Positions 35,140-44,660 are shown, counted from the stretch's first letter. The stretch: DNA of 64,000 nt from Prevotella scopos JCM 17725 (GCF_018127785.1 NZ_CP072390.1:620001-684000); one strand, 5' to 3'. Numbers and translations are program-made. Notes: a model not told the origin generated them from the sequence alone.

Positions 35140-35409
35140 AATCTTTTTAGCTTAAGTGAATTAAAATTTGAACTACTATATTTGCCAAAGATAGGTATAA
35201 TTTCGTTTAGTTGCTTTGTATTTAACAAGTTTTAACTTTAGTGGATTGAAGTTGTTTCACACATATGTTGGATCGTGAAACTTTGGTTAAAAATATTGAA
35301 ACATGACATTAATGTTATTATTTTGATGGGTGTATGTCGTTAATACACATATAGTTAGGGAATTTCAGTTAATTCACTCCTGAACCTGCCAAGAGCATTC
35401 AAAAACTGG

Positions 35410-35444
35410 ATTCTTTTTCTTAGAAAAGCTCCTAGAAAAAGAAT
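35410..35444. terminator. Hairpin at the 3' side of the transposase inside the IS
   Basis: ATTCTTTTTCTTAG (35410-35423) pairs with CTAGAAAAAGAAT (35432-35444) with one bulged base. It may end the transposase transcript or block incoming transcription. Confidence 0.6.
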
Positions 35445-35548
35445 TTGCAGTGTTTTCTGCTCAAAAATCTCAAATGTTGAGCCGTATGGGCATACCTGCC
35501 CCTTCCATACCTGCCTATGGATGGATATAAAATCACCTTATCTTTTTA

Positions 35549-36916
35549 TCAAGCCACCTTCTTCATGTCCCTGGCCATCTGCCTTGCGGCAAGAATGGCG
35601 GCATTAGCCGTATGGATTCCGAAGAAGAGCAGTAATGTTTCGCTGAACATGTTACGTGCCTTGATTCGCCCAACGGCATAGTGCTGTTTCTGATTCCCGA
35701 AGCTGCCCTCCATTACCGTGGCCCTGAGGTTTCCGATAATCTTTCTTGCCGTCCTGAGACACTCAGACTCTTCTTTGGGTTTGGGACCTTTTCTGACGAA
35801 ACAGGTGGTTATGCCTTTTTCCGTACACATTGTTCGGTTGGCATTGTTGGCGTATATGGAATCGGCACCGACACGCTTAACTTTGACTCCCGTCAGAGAT
35901 TCCTGATACTCAACACATTGCTTAAGACGGACACCCTCGTTGAAAGCCTCAAAGCTGTGGTGTTCTATGAATGATATGCCGTCAATCTGTATGTTGTTGA
36001 CCTTTGCCCCAAACTCCACACGCTTGTTTTCCTTGCCCCTGACAATGGGACGGAGGTAGGGACGGTCGATGCTGACAATACGGTGCCTGACTTCCTTGCC
36101 TGAAAACAAGGCTGACTGTTGGCGGAATACGGCACGTATGGCGGAGAGACGCTTTTCCTGTTCTGCCGACAGGCTGATACAAGGGCTATACAATTTGCAA
36201 AGACGGTACCACTGAGAAAGAAGTTTGGAGAGCAGTTTCAGAAGTCTTCTCCTGAGCTTGCGCGTGGATGATGCTGTGTGCTTGCGCTGCTTGGCGTATG
36301 CAAGCCTAGCCTTGTCAACATCATTATACTTGCTCCTCGGAACACGCTCCGACAGGTGCTTACACTCGGAGACGAGCAGCTTGTGAAGCCAATGGCAACA
36401 CTCCCAGAGTAGCTTGATGTCTGTCGGGAAGCGCAGGTAGCTCTCATAACAGGTCGCATCCGTCAGGCATAGGTCCTTGTCCTTGAGGCTGTCTTTCCAT
36501 TTGGCGTACAATATGCCCTGAAGGCTGTCTATGTCAAGAAGACGGGCAAGACGGTTGCGTATGGCACTTACAATCTTTCCATCCCTGATGGGACAGGAAG
36601 GGTCTATCAGAGCGTCACAGAACATCTGCATGTGGATGCTTCCGTTAAGCATCTCTATCAAGCCATCGTCAGACAGACCTGTGTATGACTTGAGGAACAT
36701 CAGGGCTATTTCTCCCTCACACGAAAAAAGAGGCTTTTTGCCCCGCTTGCTCTTATGGCTACGACTCGTACATGCTGCTGCCAACTCCTTAAGTGGGAGC
36801 TGGGAATGGATACGTCCAAGTTCGCTTTTTGCAAAGCTGTCACGATAGCTCTGTAAAAAATCAAACTCTGTAAAGGGCAAAGTTGGTGTTATATCAGAAA
36901 TTTTTTGTATCTTCAC
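35549..36916 (-). CDS. tnp: IS1182/IS5-superfamily DDE transposase
   Basis: 455 aa, full length. The start codon is GTG (36916); no ATG fits upstream. An N-terminal transposase domain (LFSCEGEIALMFLKSYTGLSDDGLIEML, about 63-90) precedes the DDE catalytic part: LTDATCYES with the first Asp near 151, RVGADSIYANNANRTMC with the second near 350, and the C-terminal GNLRATVMEGSFGNQKQHY with the Glu near 402 in the Y/R-E type block. It cuts and pastes the IS. Strand and position leave room for both terminal repeats. Confidence 0.92.
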   Translation of the reverse strand: MKIQKISDITPTLPFTEFDFLQSYRDSFAKSELGRIHSQLPLKELAAACTSRSHKSKRGKKPLFSCEGEIALMFLKSYTGLSDDGLIEMLNGSIHMQMFCDALIDPSCPIRDGKIVSAIRNRLARLLDIDSLQGILYAKWKDSLKDKDLCLTDATCYESYLRFPTDIKLLWECCHWLHKLLVSECKHLSERVPRSKYNDVDKARLAYAKQRKHTASSTRKLRRRLLKLLSKLLSQWYRLCKLYSPCISLSAEQEKRLSAIRAVFRQQSALFSGKEVRHRIVSIDRPYLRPIVRGKENKRVEFGAKVNNIQIDGISFIEHHSFEAFNEGVRLKQCVEYQESLTGVKVKRVGADSIYANNANRTMCTEKGITTCFVRKGPKPKEESECLRTARKIIGNLRATVMEGSFGNQKQHYAVGRIKARNMFSETLLLFFGIHTANAAILAARQMARDMKKVA

Positions 36917-36936
36917 GACGTTTTTTTTAAATTTTT

Positions 36937-36970
36937 CCCCCGATTCTGCCCGTGAAGGGTCGTTCGGGGG
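36937..36970. promoter_or_regulatory. Nested GC-rich hairpin in the transposase leader
   Basis: CCCCCGA (36937-36943) pairs with TCGGGGG (36964-36970), with a nested CCC/GGG stem inside. It lies 21 bases upstream of the GTG start, where a hairpin can limit transposase expression from outside promoters. Confidence 0.5.
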
Positions 36971-37073
36971 ATTTTATGTAAAGGTACAAATAATATATTA
37001 CACTGACAAACAATTAGTTAGAAAAATTCTGAATATCCCTAGTTAAGATTAATAAGTTGCACGAATAGGTATC

Positions 37074-37105
37074 AAAAAAAGGCTCCTCCTTGATGGAGAA
37101 GCCTC
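37074..37105 (-). terminator. Terminator of the PFOR gene
   Basis: On the minus strand AGGCTTCTCC pairs with GGAGGAGCCT (arms 37105-37095 and 37089-37080) and is followed by seven T residues. Confidence 0.85.
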
Positions 37106-37161
37106 TTTGCGTATGTTATATAGTATTTTAACTATATCTTTTTAATCTGTGTGTTAGGCAA

Positions 37162-40100
37162 TTATGCCTCCTCACTCCAGTCCTCTTTAGTCTTGCGGAC
37201 GTAGCTCTTGTAACGGAGCTTAGCCATATCCTCACAAGCCTTGAAGAGTTCCTCTCCCTCATTTGGATAAGCCTTGAGGACAGAGAGGAAACGAACCTCA
37301 CTGTGAAGGAAGTCTTGGAACTTGTCCCATTCTGGTTCCTTAGAATCGAGTGAGAATGGGTTCTTGCCCTCTTCTGCCAACAGTGGGTTGTAACGCCATA
37401 GGTGCCAGTAACCACAAGCAACAGCGTTTGCTTCCTGAGCCTGGCTACGCCCCATACCGCCCTTAACCTTCAAACCATGGTTGATACATGGAGAATAAGC
37501 GATGATGAGTGATGGTCCTGGATAAGCCTCAGCCTCACGGATAGCTTTCAATGTCTGTGCATTGTCAGCACCCATAGCAATCTGAGCTACGTAAACATAA
37601 CCATATGTAGTTGCCATCAAACCGAGGTCCTTCTTGCGGATGCGCTTACCCTTAGCAGCGAACTGAGCAATAGCACCGAGTGGAGTAGCCTTAGAACTCT
37701 GACCACCGGTGTTAGAGTAAACCTCAGTATCGAGAACCAAGATGTTAACGTCCTCACCAGAAGCGATAACATGGTCGAGACCACCGTAGCCGATATCGTA
37801 AGAAGCACCATCACCACCGATAATCCACTGGCTGCGCTTAACAAGATAGTGGTCGAGTGTCTTCAACTCTGCGCATACAGGGCAACCCTTCTCTGCGCCA
37901 GCAGCGATTAATGGCTTCAGCTTAGCAGCAGCAACCTTAGATGCATCAGCATCATTCATGTTGTCGAGCCACTCCTGAGCAGCCTCCTTGAATTCAGCAG
38001 GTGTATGGTCGTTAGCCATAGAATCGTTAAGAAGCACAGCGATACGTTCACGCATCTTTTTGTTACCCATAGCCATACCCATACCAAACTCACAGAAGTC
38101 TTCGAACAGTGAGTTGTTGAATGCAGGACCATGACCCTCTTCATTAGTTGTGTATGGAGTAGAAGGTACTGAAGCTGAGTAGATTGAAGAACAACCAGTA
38201 GCGTTAGCAATCATCTCACGGTCACCGAAGAGCTGTGAAACGAGCTTAACGTATGGAGTCTCACCACAACCAGCACAAGCTCCAGAGAACTCGAATAATG
38301 GCTGAGCGAACTGAGAGTTCTTAGCGTTTGACTTAATATCTACCAAGTTCTGCTTGCTCTTAACGTTTTTAACGAGATAATCCCAGTTTGCAGCACGATG
38401 ATTAGCCTCTTCCTCTCCAGCAACGAACTGTGTCATAGAGAGAGCCTTGTTACCCTTCTTGCCTGGACAAACATCAGCACAGTTGCTACAACCTGTACAG
38501 TCGAGAACTGATACCTCAATACGGAACTGCATTCCCTTGAGTTGCTTTGGAGCGATGACATCAAGTGTCTCTTCATTGAAGTTAGCCTTCTCAGCCTCAT
38601 CCAAAACGAATGGACGGATACAAGCGTGAGGACAAACGTATGAACACTTGTTACACTGGATACAATTCTCTGCATCCCACTTTGGAACGAAGGTAGCAAC
38701 ACCACGCTTGTCGAAAGCTGCTGTACCTACTGACCATGTACCGTCAACAGTGTCATGATTAACGAAGTCAGAAACCTTCAAGAGGTCACCTGCCTGTGCG
38801 TTCATTGGACGAACGAGCTCCTTAACGAATGCTGGTGCGTCGTCTGCCTTAGCTTCATCATCTGCGAGGTTAGCCCAAGTTGGGTCAACTGTCAACTGTT
38901 TATATTCGTTACCACGGTCAACAGCTGCGAAGTTCTTATCTACAACATCCTGACCCTTCTTACTGTAACTCTTAACGATGAACTTCTTCATCTGATCAAC
39001 AGCAAGGTCGAGAGGAATTACCTCAGTAATACGGAAGAATGCAGACTGGAGGATAGTGTTGGTACGGTTACCAAGGCCAATCTCCTGTGCAATCTTAGTA
39101 GCGTTGATATAGTAAACGCTGATATTGTTCTTTGCGAAGTAACGCTTAACCTTATTAGGAATGAAGTGTACAAGTTCCTCACCATCAAAGATAGTGTTCA
39201 GAAGGAAGGTACCATTTTTACGCAAACCACGTGTAACATCGTACATATTCAGATAAGCCTGAACGTGACAAGCAACGAAGTTAGGAGTATTTACCTGATA
39301 AGTAGAACGGATTGGGTTGTCACCGAAACGGAGGTGAGAACAAGTGAAACCACCAGACTTCTTAGAGTCATAAGAGAAGTAAGCCTGACAGTACTTATTG
39401 GTGTTGTCACCGATAATCTTTACTGAGTTCTTGTTAGCACCAACGGTACCATCAGCACCAAGACCATAGAACTTAGCCTCGTATGTGCTTTCACCACCCA
39501 ATGGAATCTCCTCAACTTCTGGAAGAGAAGTGAAGGTTACGTCATCAACGATACCTACTGTGAAGTGATTCTTTGGCTCTGGCAACTCAAGATTGTCATA
39601 AACAGCGATAATCTTAGCAGGTGTAGTATCTGAAGAACCGAGACCATAACGACCACCAACGATCAATGGCTTATTCTCAACATCATAGAATGCACTCTTA
39701 ACATCGAGGTACAATGGCTCGCCCTCTGCTCCTGGCTCCTTAGTACGGTCAAGAACTGCAATACGCTTAACAGACTTTGGTACTGCAGCGAGCAGGTGCT
39801 TAACAGAGAATGGACGATAGAGGTGTACAGCAATCATACCAACCTTCTTACCCTGAGACATCAAGTAGTCGATAGCCTCACGAGCGGCCTCTGTTGCTGA
39901 ACCCATCAAGATGATGATATTCTCTGCATCCTTAGCTCCATAGTAATCGAAGAGGTGATACTCACGGCCTGTAATCTTTGAGATTTCCCCGAGATAGTGC
40001 TCAACAACCTCTGCTACATTCTCGTATGCACTGTTAGATGCCTCACGATGTGTGAAGAATGTCTCAGGATTCTCAGCTGTACCACGAACTACTGGACGCT

Positions 40101-40737
40101 CCGGTGACATTGCGCGGTCACGGAAACGCTTGATATCCTCCTCGTCAACTAATGGGCGAATATCCTCTACATCGATGCACTCAATCTTATGATACTCGTG
40201 AGATGTACGGAAACCGTCGAAGAAGTTGATGAAAGGTACTGATGTCTTCAATGAAGCAAGGTGAGGAACTGCAGAGAGATCCATAACCTCTTGTACAGAA
40301 CCAGAACAGAACATGGCGAAGCCTGTCTGACGGCAAGCCATTACGTCTTGGTGGTCACCGAAGATACAAAGAGCGTGACTTGCAAGTGTACGTGCTGAAA
40401 CGTTGAATACACATGGCAAAAGTTCACCAGCAATCTTGTACATGTTAGGAATCATCAAGAGAAGACCCTGTGATGCGGTGAATGTTGTTGTGAGGGCACC
40501 TGACTGCAGTGAACCATGTACGGCACCAGCTGCGCCACCCTCTGACTGCATTTCCTGAACGCTTACTGTCTGACCCCAAAGGTTCTTACGTCCGCGTGCT
40601 GACCACTCGTCAACGTGCTCAGCCATAGGAGATGATGGAGTGATAGGATAGATAGCTGCAACCTCAGAGAACATGTAGCTCACATGAGCAGCGGCTTCGT
40701 TACCATCACAAGTGATAAACTTCTTTTCTTTAGCCAT
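37162..40737 (-). CDS. nifJ: Pyruvate:ferredoxin (flavodoxin) oxidoreductase
   Basis: 1191 aa, single-chain type. Domain order: pyruvate-binding alpha domain (DGNEAAAHVSYMFSEVAAIYPITPSS), domain II, gamma domain (GLGADGTVGANKNSVKII), a double 4Fe-4S ferredoxin domain (CIQCNKCSYVCPHACIRPF and CTGCSNCADVCPGKKG, about 680-760), and the thiamine diphosphate domain (CAGCGETPYVKL, GDGASYDIGYGGLDH, LDTEVYSNTGGQSSKATP). It oxidises pyruvate to acetyl-CoA and CO2, passing electrons to ferredoxin or flavodoxin, central to anaerobic fermentation. No promoter was picked out in the 46-base gap to the ATPase gene upstream. Confidence 0.97.
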   Translation of the reverse strand: MAKEKKFITCDGNEAAAHVSYMFSEVAAIYPITPSSPMAEHVDEWSARGRKNLWGQTVSVQEMQSEGGAAGAVHGSLQSGALTTTFTASQGLLLMIPNMYKIAGELLPCVFNVSARTLASHALCIFGDHQDVMACRQTGFAMFCSGSVQEVMDLSAVPHLASLKTSVPFINFFDGFRTSHEYHKIECIDVEDIRPLVDEEDIKRFRDRAMSPERPVVRGTAENPETFFTHREASNSAYENVAEVVEHYLGEISKITGREYHLFDYYGAKDAENIIILMGSATEAAREAIDYLMSQGKKVGMIAVHLYRPFSVKHLLAAVPKSVKRIAVLDRTKEPGAEGEPLYLDVKSAFYDVENKPLIVGGRYGLGSSDTTPAKIIAVYDNLELPEPKNHFTVGIVDDVTFTSLPEVEEIPLGGESTYEAKFYGLGADGTVGANKNSVKIIGDNTNKYCQAYFSYDSKKSGGFTCSHLRFGDNPIRSTYQVNTPNFVACHVQAYLNMYDVTRGLRKNGTFLLNTIFDGEELVHFIPNKVKRYFAKNNISVYYINATKIAQEIGLGNRTNTILQSAFFRITEVIPLDLAVDQMKKFIVKSYSKKGQDVVDKNFAAVDRGNEYKQLTVDPTWANLADDEAKADDAPAFVKELVRPMNAQAGDLLKVSDFVNHDTVDGTWSVGTAAFDKRGVATFVPKWDAENCIQCNKCSYVCPHACIRPFVLDEAEKANFNEETLDVIAPKQLKGMQFRIEVSVLDCTGCSNCADVCPGKKGNKALSMTQFVAGEEEANHRAANWDYLVKNVKSKQNLVDIKSNAKNSQFAQPLFEFSGACAGCGETPYVKLVSQLFGDREMIANATGCSSIYSASVPSTPYTTNEEGHGPAFNNSLFEDFCEFGMGMAMGNKKMRERIAVLLNDSMANDHTPAEFKEAAQEWLDNMNDADASKVAAAKLKPLIAAGAEKGCPVCAELKTLDHYLVKRSQWIIGGDGASYDIGYGGLDHVIASGEDVNILVLDTEVYSNTGGQSSKATPLGAIAQFAAKGKRIRKKDLGLMATTYGYVYVAQIAMGADNAQTLKAIREAEAYPGPSLIIAYSPCINHGLKVKGGMGRSQAQEANAVACGYWHLWRYNPLLAEEGKNPFSLDSKEPEWDKFQDFLHSEVRFLSVLKAYPNEGEELFKACEDMAKLRYKSYVRKTKEDWSEEA

Positions 40738-40783
40738 TTTGAAATTTATTAAATGAATATTGTTATAATGTTTTTGGTCTTGC

Positions 40784-41968
40784 CTAATAAAGGAAACCTA
40801 TTAACCAAAGGGGTACTTGGTTGTCTTTCCCCACCTCAGTATTGTATATAGTATAGGTTGTGTCACTACTGAATCGTTTTTTAGTCTTTCTAGTGTCGCA
40901 TACCTTAAACTTTTCTTTTTGATTGACGATGTATGTGCCTTGTTTGTTACCTACATTGACTGAGCATACCTCTTGTAGTGCATTGATAAAGAATGTTTCC
41001 ATGAGCTGCTGTTCGTCAAGCTGGATAGGGAAGATGGCGTAAATCAAGTTTGAGTTCTGTAACATAACCTTTGCTGGCTTTTTAGGAAACTCCTGTCCAA
41101 CTGGGTAAAGGAGGTTGATAAGACGTGCGTCAGCAAGATTCTTGATATAGTTCATGACCGTAGCACGGCTTGTATTAATCTCATTTGCAAGATTACTGAT
41201 GTTAGGAGCCTTAGGACCTTCCAATGCAAGGAGATAAAATAACTTCTTAATCTTAGTCAGATATTTTAAGTCAATCTGCTTGATGAGAAGAATATCAACC
41301 TCAGTCATCATATTCATTGTCTTGAGAAGATTCTCTGAGAAGTTGCGATGCTCTAAGAAGAATGGGTAAAATCCATGATGAACATAATCTGCGAAGAATT
41401 TCATCGGACTTACCTTAGATAGGATTTGTCTTGCTATCTCCTCATGGTTGTTAATGATTTCTTCTAACGTGTAGGGCTCAAATTGTAATTTTGCTTGTAG
41501 ATTCAAATACTCACGGAAAGAGAACCCTCTAAGATTATAGCTTTTTACAATGCCATTTAGCTCAGGGTTTTCTTCTTTCAGTCTCATGACGCTTGATCCT
41601 GTGAATACAATCTTTAACTCTGGGTAATTGTCATGACATTGACGGAGTTCCCGACTCCACTCAGGCTGTTTGAAAACTTGGTCAATCAATAAGACTTTTC
41701 CTCCGTGGCGATAAAACTCACCAGCAAAATCAGCTATACCTCTGCCTTGAAAGTAAAAGTTGTTCATGTTGACATAAAGGCATTGCCGATCAGTAGAGCC
41801 GTAATGCTCTTTGGCATATTGCAGGAGGAAGGTTGTTTTACCTACGCCACGCGTACCCTTAATGCCAATGAGGCGGTCGTCCCAATTGATTTCATCCATG
41901 AGACGACGGCGCACTGGGGCATATACATGCTCCACTAAGTAAGTATGCGTGCGAAAGAATGCGTCCAT
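40784..41968 (-). CDS. AAA-type ATPase with DUF4143 domain, altered Walker B
   Basis: 394 aa from ATG at 41968; another ATG at 41989 is only 9 bases from the promoter box, too close. Walker A is GTRGVGKTTFLLQY. The Walker B position reads VLLIDQVFKQPEW, with Gln where family members have Glu (IDEVxKxP). The sensor block VFTGSSVMRL and a C-terminal DUF4143 nuclease-like domain follow, with a winged-helix stretch (SRATVMNYIKNLADARLINLLYP). Its role is unknown in this family, often proposed to be an ATP-dependent DNA-associated or toxin-like function. It may be co-transcribed with nifJ. Confidence 0.85.
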   Translation of the reverse strand: MDAFFRTHTYLVEHVYAPVRRRLMDEINWDDRLIGIKGTRGVGKTTFLLQYAKEHYGSTDRQCLYVNMNNFYFQGRGIADFAGEFYRHGGKVLLIDQVFKQPEWSRELRQCHDNYPELKIVFTGSSVMRLKEENPELNGIVKSYNLRGFSFREYLNLQAKLQFEPYTLEEIINNHEEIARQILSKVSPMKFFADYVHHGFYPFFLEHRNFSENLLKTMNMMTEVDILLIKQIDLKYLTKIKKLFYLLALEGPKAPNISNLANEINTSRATVMNYIKNLADARLINLLYPVGQEFPKKPAKVMLQNSNLIYAIFPIQLDEQQLMETFFINALQEVCSVNVGNKQGTYIVNQKEKFKVCDTRKTKKRFSSDTTYTIYNTEVGKDNQVPLWLIGFLY

Positions 41969-41998
41969 CTTGTTCCCGTTATACAACATAATCTAGAT

Positions 41999-42007
41999 GC
42001 AAAGTTA
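41999..42007 (-). promoter_or_regulatory. -7 box of the DUF4143 ATPase gene
   Basis: TAACTTTGC on the minus strand, 30 bases before the chosen ATG at 41968. Confidence 0.6.
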
Positions 42008-42082
42008 CTACTTATTTCTCTTATTTGCAAACTATAGATAGCAAAAAATGATTTTTTATTTTGTATTGCATTTGCTTTGATG

Positions 42083-42091
42083 TACCTTTGC
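42083..42091 (+). promoter_or_regulatory. -7 box of the ATP-grasp-like gene
   Basis: TACCTTTGC, 22 bases before the ATG at 42114. With the minus-strand box at 41999 it makes a compact divergent promoter region. Confidence 0.6.
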
Positions 42092-42113
42092 ATTGTATAA
42101 ATGAAGAAAAATA

Positions 42114-43178
42114 ATGACATTACATGTATTTAATCCAGAACACGATATAGCGTTAGCTTATGATAATAAGTACTTTACAGCTCCGCATGCCGGCAGGCAA
42201 CTTCGCTATGATTTAGATTTCTTGCCTATGCTTTGGGCTGAAGATGGAGATTGTGTACTGATTGAGAACATAAATTCAGCTCGTCAGCATGCATTTCGCT
42301 TTCAACGTTATAGTAAGAAGGTGCATTTTGTTAACAAAGATGATGTCGGACGCCTGTCAGGACAGATAGATAAGGTGTTGCCATGGGGATGGGACGCTTC
42401 TGTTAAATTTCAGTTAGGACAGATGGGAGTTACCAATTCTATATTGCCTAATGATGAGCAACTTGCTGATATTCGTAGACTTAGTAATCGTAAGTTTTCG
42501 ACTACTATTCAACAAGATTTGCAATCTAGTCTCTCTAATCCCAACTTATTAGGTGAGGCCTTCTATGTCGATAATCTTGCCGCACTTGAAGAGATGCTTC
42601 AAGAAACGAGGAAGGTCGTCATAAAGGCACCTTGGAGTAGTAGTGGAAGAGGGGTACGTTATATTGATACAGTTTTGGATCCTGCTTTAGCGAATTGGGC
42701 AAAGAATGTGATAAAGGCACAAGGTGGTATTATGATAGAGCCCTATTATAATAAGGTTAGGGATTTCGGCGTTGAGTTTTATTCTGATGCGGAAGGAGTT
42801 CACTATGCAGGGCTATCTGTTTTTCATACTCTTAATGGAGCTTATATTGGTAATAGTCTTGCAGACGAAGTAGAGAAACGATCTGTTTTGTCAGCTTATG
42901 TGTCAAATGGACTTTTAAATGAAGCGATAATAACTTTGGAACAGTTGCTTACTACTCACTTAAGAGGTATTTATTTGGGACCATTAGGTGTTGATATGAT
43001 GATTGTAGCAGCAAAGGGAGAATTTAAGCTTCATCCTGTTGTAGAAATAAATTTAAGACGTACGATGGGGCATGTAGCCTTAGCTTTATCTGCTTTCGAA
43101 GAGCTTCATAATAGGATGATGCGTATGGATTATGATGGATCGCATTATCATCTTCATATAATTCATAAAGATAGATAA
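42114..43178 (+). CDS. ATP-grasp-like protein, conserved in Bacteroidota, function unknown
   Basis: 354 aa, cytoplasmic. It opens with VFNPEHDIALAYDNKYFTAP, then at about 165-175 has VVIKAPWSSSGRGVRYI, which looks like the ATP-grasp glycine-rich loop with its Lys, and near 320 FKLHPVVEINLRRTMGHVAL, matching the metal-binding E-x-N-x-R motif of ATP-grasp ligases. This suggests an ATP-dependent carboxylate-amine ligase acting on an unknown substrate. It is divergent from the DUF4143 gene and has no pathway neighbours. Confidence 0.8.
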   Translation: MTLHVFNPEHDIALAYDNKYFTAPHAGRQLRYDLDFLPMLWAEDGDCVLIENINSARQHAFRFQRYSKKVHFVNKDDVGRLSGQIDKVLPWGWDASVKFQLGQMGVTNSILPNDEQLADIRRLSNRKFSTTIQQDLQSSLSNPNLLGEAFYVDNLAALEEMLQETRKVVIKAPWSSSGRGVRYIDTVLDPALANWAKNVIKAQGGIMIEPYYNKVRDFGVEFYSDAEGVHYAGLSVFHTLNGAYIGNSLADEVEKRSVLSAYVSNGLLNEAIITLEQLLTTHLRGIYLGPLGVDMMIVAAKGEFKLHPVVEINLRRTMGHVALALSAFEELHNRMMRMDYDGSHYHLHIIHKDR

Positions 43179-43223
43179 TGTTTGATTTGGAAGAATGTTT
43201 AGCTGTGTTTGATGTAAATGGTC

Positions 43224-43385
43224 TTAGTTATTATATAACCAATACACTATTGCTACAATAGCTAAAGCAAAGAAAGTCATTATGACCTTCATAATCTTGT
43301 TTAATATTCTGCGACGGCGTCTTGCTGATGAAGATGGAGGTTTCATTCCCCCATTGTTGTAGTTACTGTGATGATGTCTTGTCAT
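43224..43385 (-). CDS. 53-aa single-span membrane microprotein
   Basis: A 53-residue frame reading MTRHHHSNYNNGGMK at the start, a basic patch ARRRRRIL at 21-28, one hydrophobic span VIMTFFALAIVAIVYWL (34-50) and YNN at the end. The His/Asn-rich N terminus, positive patch and single span fit a small inner membrane protein with cytoplasmic N terminus. It lies in the gap between the ATP-grasp-like gene and the porin, opposite to the former. No strong ribosome-binding site was seen, as is common in Bacteroidota. Confidence 0.6.
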   Translation of the reverse strand: MTRHHHSNYNNGGMKPPSSSARRRRRILNKIMKVIMTFFALAIVAIVYWLYNN

Positions 43386-43474
43386 GTTTTAGAGTTTGTA
43401 CAAAAAGGTCTTCCCTGGATGGTATAAGGCCTTCTCTCATAAATACATCTTTGAATTAATTTTGACAAAGGTAC

Positions 43475-43516
43475 AAAAAATCACGAACACTACCTAAATG
43501 TTCGTGATTTTTTTTT
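43475..43516 (-). terminator. Terminator of the porin gene
   Basis: AATCACGAACA and TGTTCGTGATT arms (43479-43489 and 43499-43509) with a long A/T tract on both sides. Confidence 0.88.
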
Positions 43517-43529
43517 AATTTAATTTAAT

Positions 43530-44660
43530 TTAGAAGCGGAAACTTAATTCTAAGTCAAACATTGAGTAGTTTGGTTTTCCTGATGGACCATTCATGGAGC
43601 GGTCGTGTACATAAGAGTAAATGCCACTTAATTCAAGGTTTTTTGTAAATTCATAATCGATTCCTAAGTCGTACTGCGTACGTTGCTTTTCTGCACCATC
43701 TGAAGGCTGATACATGTCATAGCGAGCCTTTGCGTGTAGTTTATTAGGAATGATAGGTGCAATTACCAATGCATAAACACCTTGTGCCTTATTGCCATCT
43801 GCACTTAGATTGCAGTCTGTTGCTGCTGAAGCATCCGTGTTACTCAAAGCTTTTGCAAAGGCATAACCCGTAGAATGAATATATTCAGAGCGGAGAGTCC
43901 AGTCTTTTATTTTGTATTCTGCTGAAAAAGCGTAACGGCGTTGCTGTAAACTACGTACGCCTGTTTGTGTCGCACCGCTGGCATCCGTCCATGTTCCCTT
44001 GCGCGCATAAGAACCTGTCCAGCCAAACCAACCTAAACGCATGCCTTCAACTGGCATAACCCACACGCCACCTATGATGTTCTTTTGCTGGTCAACATCT
44101 CTAACGTTGATTCCCTGTCCATCAAATACACCAACTTGATAGTGTACGAGGTTTCTGCCTGCATTGTTTTTTAAGAAGTCACCTTGTATTTGAACACCGA
44201 TGTCACGTCCATTTGATGGATGTGCACCTGCTCGGTCAGAGAAACTTGCTAATTTCAGAACACTTTGTGCAACACTCATGAAACCTTGGTCGATCGGGTG
44301 TATTGGGTTGTCAAAGGTGAATGGGTTTTTGAACTGTCCTGCTTTAATGCGGAAGAAGTCATATTTTTGCCATTCAATGAAGAGGTCAACAAGGCGTGGT
44401 GATGCGCCCAGTGTTGATGTGTTTCCGTTGAATTGTATCTGTGCCTTCCAAGCCCAGTCATTAAGAATGCGGCCGTCAAGAGAAACGCGCCCTAAACGAA
44501 GATTAAATGTGTTTGACTTGTTGTTGTTCATGCCGTTGTATTGGTATTGAACAATACCAAATCCTGACAATTTTACATTGTTAATCCACTTCGGTGCATC
44601 TTGTGCTTTGCTGAGAAGTGAGCACAGCAACATTGCTGATAGGATAATTGTTTTTCTCAT
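43530..44660 (-). CDS. OprO/OprP-type phosphate-selective porin family protein
   Basis: 376 aa. Signal peptide 1-19 (..LLSKAQ). The mature protein is a beta-barrel with FGIVQYQYNGMNNNKSNTFN, RLGRVSLDGRILNDWAWKAQ, DIGVQIQGDF and a final ..MFDLELSFRF ending in Phe. The pattern of INDWxWKxQIQ and FKxGQFKNPF-like segments is that of the phosphate-selective porin family. It is an outer membrane channel for phosphate or other anions; no Pho genes are adjacent, so the true solute is open. Confidence 0.88.
   Translation of the reverse strand: MRKTIILSAMLLCSLLSKAQDAPKWINNVKLSGFGIVQYQYNGMNNNKSNTFNLRLGRVSLDGRILNDWAWKAQIQFNGNTSTLGASPRLVDLFIEWQKYDFFRIKAGQFKNPFTFDNPIHPIDQGFMSVAQSVLKLASFSDRAGAHPSNGRDIGVQIQGDFLKNNAGRNLVHYQVGVFDGQGINVRDVDQQKNIIGGVWVMPVEGMRLGWFGWTGSYARKGTWTDASGATQTGVRSLQQRRYAFSAEYKIKDWTLRSEYIHSTGYAFAKALSNTDASAATDCNLSADGNKAQGVYALVIAPIIPNKLHAKARYDMYQPSDGAEKQRTQYDLGIDYEFTKNLELSGIYSYVHDRSMNGPSGKPNYSMFDLELSFRF

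Larger units (their letters stand above)
35352..37045. mobile_element. Complete IS1182-like insertion sequence with target duplication
   Basis: The element spans 35358-37039 (1682 bp). Left end GGGAATTTCAG and the inverse of the right end GGGATATTCAG form imperfect terminal inverted repeats, with weaker similarity continuing inwards. The six bases TAGTTA occur directly at 35352-35357 and 37040-37045, flanking the ends, consistent with a target duplication. One intact transposase gene fills most of it on the minus strand. Its GC content is visibly higher than the flanks. The perfect duplication and intact gene suggest a fairly recent insertion. Confidence 0.88.

Noticed and set aside
38755..39426. 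223-codon open frame on the plus strand
   Set aside because: It is antisense to nifJ, with a Val/Thr/Leu-rich composition typical of shadows.
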